Assembly: GCA_937127125.1 (NCBI GenBank)
Contig: CAKZLO010000011.1
Span: forward strand, 62,001 to 126,000
Length of the DNA: 64,000 bases
Direction: 5' to 3'
Source: an uncultured Ardenticatenia bacterium
Lineage (GTDB): Bacteria; Chloroflexota; Anaerolineae; 4572-78; NAK82
Part shown: positions 54,750 through 62,210 of the stretch, piece after piece
How positions within the stretch are numbered: the stretch's first letter is position 1
Layout: the number at the start of each line of letters is the position of its first letter
The notes under the pieces: generated by a model
Database searches by the model: none
What the model was told of the DNA's origin: nothing
Seen by the model: the letters and a program-made list of their open reading frames with translations, nothing else
Program-made: the position numbers and the translations under genes

Positions 54750-55517
54750 CTAAGCTCCCTCGTTCATGCAACACACACACTCCGCATACCCACGTTCGGC
54801 GATCGTCTGCAATACCAGGTGGGGATTCCCCGAACACCCGATGCGACCGTCCAACATAATGTGTGCACGGTCCGCCTCGATGTATTTCAGAATATGACCA
54901 GTATGGGTAACGATCAAGCCAGAGCGGCGACGTACAGGCCGACACGAGTCGCGAACGAAAAGTCGGTTGACCAGGCTGCCAACTAACGCCAACGAGTCAA
55001 GGTCAACGCCGGACTCCGGCTCGTCCATCATACTGAAGCGCGGACAAGTGGCCAGCAGTTGCACCAGCTCGGCGCGTTTGATTTCACCCCCGGAGAGACC
55101 AGCGTTGATATCGCGATCCAGAAAGTTTTCAACGCGTGCTTGCCGCACCAGCTGAGTCACCTCTTCCGCACTAATCGAATCGTGCGCCACAATATAGTCC
55201 AGCACAGCGCGCAGCTTGACACCAACGATAGTGGGAGGACGCTGCTGAGCAATGGCAATGCCCAGCCGTGCACGCTCGGTGACGCTCAGCCCAGTGATGT
55301 CACGACCATCAAAGATGATCTGACCGCGCGTCACCTTGTAGGCCGAGAAACCCATAATGGTCATCATCAGGGAGGTTTTGCCGCTCCCGTTGGGACCCAT
55401 CAAGGCATGCACCTGTCCCTCAGGGATAGCTAGATTGATCCCGTGCAACAGTTCTTTCCCTTCTACCTCTACGTGAAGATCGTGGATCTCCAAAATGTTA
55501 CCTGTAGAGGAGCTCAT
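54750..55517 (-). CDS. sufC: SufC-like Fe-S assembly ATPase
   Basis: About 255 residues from ATG 55517, fixed by GGAGGTG at 5-base spacing. A soluble ABC ATPase: LMGPNGSGKTSLMM (Walker A), GLSGGEIKRAELVQLL (signature), MMDEPESGVD (Walker B) and VTHTG (switch). The C-terminus ends with ECVCCMNEG, three Cys in five residues, not usual in SufC. Only sufB-like follows; no sufS, sufE or sufU, or second sufB/D, is visible. The pair is therefore a minimal SUF-type module. Confidence 0.9.
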   Translation of the reverse strand: MSSSTGNILEIHDLHVEVEGKELLHGINLAIPEGQVHALMGPNGSGKTSLMMTIMGFSAYKVTRGQIIFDGRDITGLSVTERARLGIAIAQQRPPTIVGVKLRAVLDYIVAHDSISAEEVTQLVRQARVENFLDRDINAGLSGGEIKRAELVQLLATCPRFSMMDEPESGVDLDSLALVGSLVNRLFVRDSCRPVRRRSGLIVTHTGHILKYIEADRAHIMLDGRIGCSGNPHLVLQTIAERGYAECVCCMNEGA

Positions 55518-55550
55518 AGACACCTCCATGTCCCTAATAATCATACACAT

Positions 55551-55580
55551 ATTATAGCGTAAACGTATCGTCTCTGTCAT
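55551..55580 (-). promoter_or_regulatory. Promoter of the sufC-like operon
   Basis: On the minus strand, ATGACA (55580-55575), 18-base spacer and consensus TATAAT (55556-55551). Leader about 28 bases. It lies inside the longer open frame, which argues against a start at 55580. Confidence 0.65.
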
Positions 55581-55643
55581 AAGAACAGGTGGCTTGAAAC
55601 CTTGCAGAGATTCTGGTTGAGATGGATCGCTGTTCCGTCGCCA

Positions 55644-58600
55644 TTACTTCACGCCCAGTTCTAAGCTGTCCAGCACCCGTTGCAGAATCTCTTTCTCTGC
55701 AGGTGTCAACAAGACAGGAATCAGCATATTCAGCGAATAGAGCGCGCCACCGTCATCGCGTAGTACCATACAGCGTACCCGCACTAAGTCGCTGCCAAGA
55801 TATGCGGCCAAAAAAGTTACCTCGCGCCCACGCAATCCGGCCAGCTGGGTATCCGCCGGCTCCCCGATATCTCTTAGTGGACGCAATGCCCCCTGTTCTA
55901 CTTCCTGCAATTCCTCAATGAGCTGTCCCAGCATAATGTCCATCTCTTCAGTGGTCGGGGGCATCTCCTCTTCCAGCAGGCGTATTTCTATCCGGTAGCC
56001 AGGGACAGGTCGCCCGACACTATCCGTTCCAATCCAAACGACTCGGTCTCTTTCCTCAACTAACCGCCAAGCACGTGGTACTGTCAAGCGGACACCTAAT
56101 CGCTCATTGAGGTAGAAACGCAACAATTGACCCGCTGCGCTGACCTGTTCGACCGGCTGCAAGCCCTCTAGCAGGGGGGTAAAGGTGTCAAGGAGGTGAG
56201 GTACTATCCCGACATCAACTGGTATATCGCCCGCGAGAGAGGTGGGCAGATAGACGTTGACTACGTAAGCGAAGCCATAGGGAGTGGGAGCTGCCAGCAC
56301 ACTGCCCTCCATCTCCATCTCTTCATCCTGATCCTCAGTTGCTGGCTCATACCATCCGTAGCTGACGCCACGTGCTGGGATGCCAGCCAGTTCCATATCG
56401 GCTAGGGTACCGGTTTGCAGGTCGGGATGCATTGCGCGCACTCGTTCAATGCCCTGCCGCACCAACTGGTCTGCCGTGCCAGAGCTGGGCAAGGCACCAG
56501 ACGGGAGCGGCACAACAGCAATCTCGATGCCTAGTGATCCCTCTGGGCCCTGATAGTAGAACTTCACCACCTGAAACTCAGGATCACTAAAGTCCTCCTC
56601 GACATCGAGGAATTTGAGGTAGGCCACCCCGAAATGGAGCTCTTTGTTCTCGTAGATGACCCAATCTTCTCCAGGCAGTGGCACCGGGCTGGCGTCTGGA
56701 GCTACAATAGTGAAGCTGTTCAGCATGGCCTGCAGATCATCCCGCAACAGGTCGATTTCTGGTGATGATTTATCCAGTTCACTGTTCAGAACGTACGTGC
56801 GCCCATCCCGGGTGGTAACGGCTATGACACCACCCTCAAACGTTTTGCCCTCTTCGTCTTCAAAGGAGTAAGTGAGATGTCGTCCTTGCAGACCAGCCAG
56901 CTCGACATCTTCCGGCCGGGTGAGTTCCAACCCTGGTTGCTGTCTTAGCCAATCTTCCACATAAATAAACAGCTGTGCATCATTATCCTGCGGCGATGGC
57001 TGTCGCTTGCCCACACGTTCTTGAACGCGCAATGCAGCGTCACCGGCTGGGGCATAGAAAAAGACATCTCCGCCAGCCGGCTGTTCGATCACTTGCCAGT
57101 AGTCGTTATAGGACAAGCTAAAGCCCATAGTCTGATTGCTGTAGAGACGGCTTAGAAACATTGTCGGCAACAGCTTAAGATTATCGCGCACCAGCTCGAG
57201 AGACGCCCGCTCTTTGGACAAAGTGCTGATCGGTGCTTCCGAAGTGAAGACAAACAGCTGCTCACGCGCTGGATCGATAAATGCCACGAGTGAGCCAGCG
57301 ATCTCACCATGGTTCGCCAGATCATATGTGTAATCCAGTCTGCGCGCTGCACGACCAGCTAGTGTGGTCTCGCTGATTCGACCACGTTGCACATTGCTGA
57401 CCTGGATATCTGCGGAAAGCTCGTCGAGCAGAACCGACAAGAGTTGATCGAGAGATTGGCGACCTACAGCGCCCAACCGAACCAGCGGGATCACTTCCAC
57501 TTGCGCCCTTACTGCCGAGAGATCATCAGGTGTGAAGGTAACAGTGCCCACCGTCTCCTCAACCAGCCATCCAGCCGGCTGCAACGTTACAAAAGAGAGC
57601 GCGCGGCTGCGATAAGGCTGTGGCTGCACATCACCGATATCAACGTGCAGCTCAGCCAGCTGCATCGCACTATCCCCTGCAAGGTTTATGGCACGAAGAC
57701 CAAATTGATATACGCCGGCTGGCACGGGTGCGCTCATCAGCTGCGGTGGAGATTGTCCTATAATTAGTGTACCGCCTCTAACATACTCCGCCGTCCCATC
57801 TACGACACGGATCACCTGGCGCTTTACGGTAAAGGAATCTCCCGCTTCGAAGAAGTAAGGGCCAAGCAATCCATTCTTCTGCCGCGCAAAAGCTCCAACG
57901 TAGGTGGCTTCGCTACTCTCCGCATCGACATTGTATCGAATCTCTCCCTCTAACTCGATACCGCTGGTCACACCCCGGAAGTAGCCTGGCACAGCAAAGA
58001 CGTCACTACCAGGAGCAGTCGCATAAATCGAGACACGCACATCCTGTTCTCCATTACTGAGCACCCAGCCATTTCCTTTCCATTGCGCCTGCACAGGATT
58101 GCTTCGAGCGTCCCATACCGGCACCTTGAGACCTTCTTCGATCTCTCGCTCCCGCAAAACCAGACGGTTAGAGTCGACGGTAATCAGGACGTCTCCTTCA
58201 GCTCGCCCTACCACTAGCTCCACTTCTCGCAGGCCGATGCCGCCGACTTCAGAGGCCACCTCAGCCTGTTCGCCCCTGGCAATGGCCTCACGCTCCAGCT
58301 CGAGGGGAGCCACTGTAGGCTTCTCGACCACACGGTTAAGCGCCTCGGGATAGAGGTTAAGAAATTGCACCCAAGGACTCTGCTTTGCGCCAGGCATAGG
58401 TTCAAGTACACCCAGATACCCATAGGTATAGATCTGCACCAACTTGGGCAGGATAGGAAAGAAGAAAGACAACCCTCCCACTGAAGGTATATCCTGACCC
58501 GCGTACTGTGCTAGCACCGCTTCCGCTAATATCTCGCGCACTTGTTGCGCCGCTTCTGCCAGCTGGGGTACTTGAGCCAACTCCTCGACAATTAAGAGGA

Positions 58601-59585
58601 AGCTGCGCAAGTCGATCATGCCGAAAAACGCACGGTCCGTGTCGGCGAAGGCGGGAGAATGAGCGAGGCCGTATGCTACGGCCAGAATCGCTTCAGGAGT
58701 GTCAAGATAGGCGTTCAGCATCTGCGCTAGGGTATTCATTGCCCGTTGGAGTCTGGGCATATGGTCCAGATCCACTTCTGACATAGTCAGAGTGTCACCG
58801 GTTTCATCACCTATGTAGCTTTCTTCAAAGTATTGTACTATCCGTGCGCCCAGATCCTCTGCCTCCATCGTTGGGTCATCCACCAGGTCACGCATTGCGC
58901 GATCAAGGCCCTTTAGACCATACGTGATTTCTTCGGAAGCCACTCCATAATGCACATAAGGCGCCAGCAATGACCATACTTCCAGCTCGGCCATCAGACA
59001 CGCATCGAAGATCAACAAGTCAAGGCGATCGACCCCGGCCGTGCGCAAGCCCGTTTCTAACGCTCGCATTAGCCCAGCTGGGCTGATCATTTGACCTTCG
59101 GATGTCTCATCGGAGGCAACGCCTTGCCACCCACCTCCATGGTCTGAGATGATCAGCGCGTAGTGCCTTGCGGGATAGGTGGTGATTCCCCAGGCAATGA
59201 AACGCCCAAGCGTCTCAGCAGAACCCGTATTCACCTCGCCCAGCTTACGGATTACCGGCGATGTAACAGTAAAAAGGTTGCCATCCTTCTCGATGCGCAA
59301 CAAGCGTGTATCGCTCCAGTTATCGCTGCCCGTCCAGTAACGTGGATGGCGGTCGATCAACGCGACGAATTGGACCTCAGATGTCGATCCGATCATTTCC
59401 ATGCGATTCAGCTCGCGCAAGATAACCGGCTCCAGATTATTGTCAGCTGCGTAGTAGATCAAAACTGTCCACTGGGCTTCCTCCACCTGGCCGTGGGCCG
59501 GCAACGGCCAGAAACCCAATATCATCCCGATAACTATGAGCACTTCCCAGAGGCGTGGCCTGATTCGGGGCGAATGGGTTGTCAT
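55644..59585 (-). CDS. Giant clostripain-family cysteine protease with four C-terminal repeats
   Basis: About 1313 residues from ATG 59585 (GAGGGAAAAAT upstream), signal peptide LIVIGMILGFWPLPAHG. The C11/clostripain domain has the His-Gly pair in ISDHGGGWQG (His149) and DACLMAELEV (Cys196), the catalytic dyad. The central part is beta-rich (about 440-660). The last ~650 residues hold four diverged repeats of a PsbP/DcrB-like alpha/beta domain, each starting with a Y--R--GF-L or FYLNERLGV strand and carrying an LAG--(A/G)R motif. Extracellular; target unknown. Confidence 0.88.
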   Translation of the reverse strand: MTTHSPRIRPRLWEVLIVIGMILGFWPLPAHGQVEEAQWTVLIYYAADNNLEPVILRELNRMEMIGSTSEVQFVALIDRHPRYWTGSDNWSDTRLLRIEKDGNLFTVTSPVIRKLGEVNTGSAETLGRFIAWGITTYPARHYALIISDHGGGWQGVASDETSEGQMISPAGLMRALETGLRTAGVDRLDLLIFDACLMAELEVWSLLAPYVHYGVASEEITYGLKGLDRAMRDLVDDPTMEAEDLGARIVQYFEESYIGDETGDTLTMSEVDLDHMPRLQRAMNTLAQMLNAYLDTPEAILAVAYGLAHSPAFADTDRAFFGMIDLRSFLLIVEELAQVPQLAEAAQQVREILAEAVLAQYAGQDIPSVGGLSFFFPILPKLVQIYTYGYLGVLEPMPGAKQSPWVQFLNLYPEALNRVVEKPTVAPLELEREAIARGEQAEVASEVGGIGLREVELVVGRAEGDVLITVDSNRLVLREREIEEGLKVPVWDARSNPVQAQWKGNGWVLSNGEQDVRVSIYATAPGSDVFAVPGYFRGVTSGIELEGEIRYNVDAESSEATYVGAFARQKNGLLGPYFFEAGDSFTVKRQVIRVVDGTAEYVRGGTLIIGQSPPQLMSAPVPAGVYQFGLRAINLAGDSAMQLAELHVDIGDVQPQPYRSRALSFVTLQPAGWLVEETVGTVTFTPDDLSAVRAQVEVIPLVRLGAVGRQSLDQLLSVLLDELSADIQVSNVQRGRISETTLAGRAARRLDYTYDLANHGEIAGSLVAFIDPAREQLFVFTSEAPISTLSKERASLELVRDNLKLLPTMFLSRLYSNQTMGFSLSYNDYWQVIEQPAGGDVFFYAPAGDAALRVQERVGKRQPSPQDNDAQLFIYVEDWLRQQPGLELTRPEDVELAGLQGRHLTYSFEDEEGKTFEGGVIAVTTRDGRTYVLNSELDKSSPEIDLLRDDLQAMLNSFTIVAPDASPVPLPGEDWVIYENKELHFGVAYLKFLDVEEDFSDPEFQVVKFYYQGPEGSLGIEIAVVPLPSGALPSSGTADQLVRQGIERVRAMHPDLQTGTLADMELAGIPARGVSYGWYEPATEDQDEEMEMEGSVLAAPTPYGFAYVVNVYLPTSLAGDIPVDVGIVPHLLDTFTPLLEGLQPVEQVSAAGQLLRFYLNERLGVRLTVPRAWRLVEERDRVVWIGTDSVGRPVPGYRIEIRLLEEEMPPTTEEMDIMLGQLIEELQEVEQGALRPLRDIGEPADTQLAGLRGREVTFLAAYLGSDLVRVRCMVLRDDGGALYSLNMLIPVLLTPAEKEILQRVLDSLELGVK

Positions 59586-59648
59586 ATTTTTCCCTCGCTC
59601 TATGACCGATGGCTGACTTTCCGAACTCTTCATACCTGAATAGTGTAC

Positions 59649-59676
59649 ATCATAACCTTTCCTGTACAGGTGTCAA
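59649..59676 (-). promoter_or_regulatory. Promoter of the clostripain gene
   Basis: On the minus strand, TTGACA (59676-59671), 16-base spacer and TATGAT (59654-59649). Predicted leader about 57 bases. Confidence 0.65.
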
Positions 59677-59794
59677 ACAAGCCCAATAGAGGTCATGGAC
59701 TTGCCAGAGTGCTCGAGCGATAAGACAAGAGACTTCATCGTAAGAAAAAGAGCCCATATTGCCGACAAAGGGCCAAGAGTCTCAAGATTTCTGA

Positions 59795-59823
59795 TTGACA
59801 AATGTAGTATAAAGGTATACATT
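59795..59823 (+). promoter_or_regulatory. Promoter of the ScyD/ScyE-like gene
   Basis: TTGACA at 59795-59800, 17-base spacer and TACATT at 59818-59823 (4/6). Confidence 0.5.
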
Positions 59824-59904
59824 ATCAACTAATGGCTGCGCGCCATTCGGTTCGGCGGTTCCAGACCAGTTCAGATGGTTGCCCTGGAGGGGCAAGGGGA
59901 TCTG

Positions 59905-61044
59905 ATGAATATTCGAATTGCTTTGGCAGTTAGTATCGTGGTGATGTCTCTGCTCGGGAGTGCGTCCAGCGCTGTCGCTGCAGCACCAGGAGAGGGCATC
60001 ATAGTCGCAAAGGGATTTAACGGTCCGCAGGGTGTTTTGGTAGCCACTGACGGCGGACTGTATGTGGTGGACTCAGGCATCGGTGGCGACATGGTCGTTT
60101 CAGTGACCAACCCCGAAACTGGGAAACCGGAAGAAGTAAAGATCGGTGACAGCGCCAGAGTGGTGCACATCGCCTCAGACGGGCAGCAGTATGTGATGGC
60201 TATGCTCCCGTCCGTGTTGATGGAAAGGGATACTTCTGGTGGAAACCGGCTAGCAGAACTTGATGGGACGGTATACGTCACCAGCGGTGGCTGGGAGGGT
60301 GAGTTCGGTGATACGCCAATGCCTAATATGGCAAGAGTGCTCGCCCTCAAAGACAACCAGCTCACTGAGCTGGTTAACACCTGGGATGTGGAGAAGGCTA
60401 ACAACCCAGATGGATACATCCTCGAGAGCCACCCATACGACCTGACCTTTGGGCCAGATGGGCGACTGTGGATTGCGGATGCGGGGGCCAATGATCTCCT
60501 TGCGGTAGATCTGACCTCGAAAAAGACTGAGGTTGTGAGCGTCTTCCCCGGGGTGCCAAGCCCACTGCCCAATCCGGCGCGTGGCAATGCAAAAGAATCC
60601 GATCCCGTGCCCACCGGGGTAGCTTTTGATAAAGCTGGCAATCTCTACGTATCATTACTGCCTGGTGCTCCGTTCCTGCCCGGCTCAGCCAAAGTGGTTA
60701 AAGTCGCCCCAGATGGTAGCGTCACGGATTATGCAACCAATCTCACAGCGATCACTGACCTCCAAAGTGCACCGGATGGCAATTTGTATGCCGTGCAATT
60801 TGCGCAGTTCACTCAGGAAGGTCCACTTCCGGATACTGGAGCACTGATTCGCATCCGGGAGGGGAACGCTTCAGAGGTGGTGGTCAGTGGTCTTTCCTTC
60901 CCAACTTCGCTTGACTTTGACGCTGCCGGCGACGCGTTCGTGACGATCAACGGTGTGGGTGCTCCAGGTTCGGGCGCCGTGCTAAAATTCGCACAGCTCA
61001 TCACTATGGCTGGTACCTCTCTGTCTGAGATACCAGCACAGTAG
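59905..61044 (+). CDS. Secreted ScyD/ScyE-family beta-propeller
   Basis: About 379 residues from ATG 59905 (AAGGGGATCTG upstream). The signal peptide is LAVSIVVMSLLGSASSAVAAAP. NHL/SMP-30-like strands follow: GPQGVLVATDGGLYVVDSG, HPYDLTFGPDGRLWIADAG, GVAFDKAGNLYVSLLPG and DLQSAPDGNLYAVQF. The family is named after cyanobacterial scytonemin genes, but relatives of unknown function are widespread. No catalytic residues can be read with confidence. Strong terminator at 61119. Confidence 0.85.
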   Translation: MNIRIALAVSIVVMSLLGSASSAVAAAPGEGIIVAKGFNGPQGVLVATDGGLYVVDSGIGGDMVVSVTNPETGKPEEVKIGDSARVVHIASDGQQYVMAMLPSVLMERDTSGGNRLAELDGTVYVTSGGWEGEFGDTPMPNMARVLALKDNQLTELVNTWDVEKANNPDGYILESHPYDLTFGPDGRLWIADAGANDLLAVDLTSKKTEVVSVFPGVPSPLPNPARGNAKESDPVPTGVAFDKAGNLYVSLLPGAPFLPGSAKVVKVAPDGSVTDYATNLTAITDLQSAPDGNLYAVQFAQFTQEGPLPDTGALIRIREGNASEVVVSGLSFPTSLDFDAAGDAFVTINGVGAPGSGAVLKFAQLITMAGTSLSEIPAQ

Positions 61045-61118
61045 GAGAGACCATGCATTGACAGCTGCGATGACTTATCGCATCCTGACAGGTTTATGAT
61101 AACCGGCGCGCGTGCCAT

Positions 61119-61152
61119 AGTGCCCTGACGGATCAACGTCAGGGCACTTTTT
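61119..61152 (+). terminator. Intrinsic terminator after the ScyD/ScyE-like gene
   Basis: An 11-bp perfect stem (AGTGCCCTGAC, 61119-61129, with 61138-61148), 8-base loop and TTTTT. Confidence 0.9.
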
Positions 61153-61174
61153 GTGTCTCAAACTGGACAGGGTA

Positions 61175-61183
61175 TGCTATAAT
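61175..61183 (+). promoter_or_regulatory. Extended -10 promoter of the amidohydrolase-comEC genes
   Basis: TGC before consensus TATAAT (61178-61183); no good -35. The leader would be about 90 bases. Confidence 0.5.
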
Positions 61184-61280
61184 TGCACATGCATAGGTAT
61201 CTCGCAGCTGGAGAGTTTCCTGGTCGTTTTGTGTCATTAGCTATGTTCACTTCTTCCAGTCGCTCGCGCAGGCCAGGTGT

Positions 61281-62210
61281 ATGCACTATGTGACCAACGC
61301 GCACACCCACCTCGAACTGACCGCCCTCACTCATTTATGCCCGGCTCAACCAACCAGCTTCTTGCCATGGTTGGCCCGTGTCGGTTGGAAGATCAGCCGC
61401 CTGTCGCGCGAAGAAATCTTGTCTGCCATTGCGCAAGGCATTGCTGAACTAAAAACATATGGCACAACCCACGTCGGAGACATTACGCACAGCTGGCTGA
61501 GTGTTGAGCCACTACTTGCCAGCGGGTTAAATGGCATTGTCTACTTAGAAGTGTTGGGATTGGAGAGGGAGAGCGCTATGGAACGGTTGCAGGAAGCTCA
61601 GAAAGCGATAGAGAGTGCGCGCCATCACCCCAACTATGGGCGCATGCAAGTTGGACTTTCCCTCCATGCTCCCTACTCGTGCCACCCTGATTTGCTGCGT
61701 GCCGGTGCCCGCTGGTGCCGCGCCGAAAACGTGCCACTGTGCGTGCACGTAGCAGAGTCGGAGGTTGAAACGGAATGGTTGCTCCGCGGTAGACTTCCAG
61801 GGCAGGCCCGCGTTCTCAGTCCCCTAGTGCGTGCCACAGGCTACCTGCCTACCTCTGTTCCCCGGCAAAGGCCAGTCCCATATCTGGCTGCGTTGGGGGT
61901 GCTTGATGCCCATCCCCTGCTGGTGCACGGGGTATACGTGTCGGATGAGGAGATCGCACTTATAGCGGCAACGCATTGCGCCGTGGTCCACTGTCCGCGC
62001 TCTAATCACCTTCTTGGAAGCGGTAGAATGCCACTGGAGCGTTACCTGCGCGCCAATGTACCTATCTATCTGGGTACTGATAGCCGGGCAAGCAGCCCAG
62101 ATCTTAATGTATACGCTGAGGCACAGTTTGCCTGTCAGCTGCACCATAGATATGTGCCAGAGGAACAGATCATGGCTTTGCTGCACCAACCGTTGGAGCA
62201 TAGCCTATGA
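61281..62210 (+). CDS. Amidohydrolase family protein
   Basis: A 309-residue metal-dependent hydrolase in the SAH/aminofutalosine deaminase-like group. Metal and catalytic segments: NAHTHLEL, HAPYSCHP, HVAESEVETEW, LLVHGVYVSD, VHCPRSNHLL and LGTDSRASSPDLN. It starts directly at the barrel and ends early, so it lacks the N- and C-terminal beta sandwich of full-length relatives (usually over 400 residues). Substrate unknown. Its stop overlaps the comEC start as ATGA. Confidence 0.85.
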   Translation: MHYVTNAHTHLELTALTHLCPAQPTSFLPWLARVGWKISRLSREEILSAIAQGIAELKTYGTTHVGDITHSWLSVEPLLASGLNGIVYLEVLGLERESAMERLQEAQKAIESARHHPNYGRMQVGLSLHAPYSCHPDLLRAGARWCRAENVPLCVHVAESEVETEWLLRGRLPGQARVLSPLVRATGYLPTSVPRQRPVPYLAALGVLDAHPLLVHGVYVSDEEIALIAATHCAVVHCPRSNHLLGSGRMPLERYLRANVPIYLGTDSRASSPDLNVYAEAQFACQLHHRYVPEEQIMALLHQPLEHSL

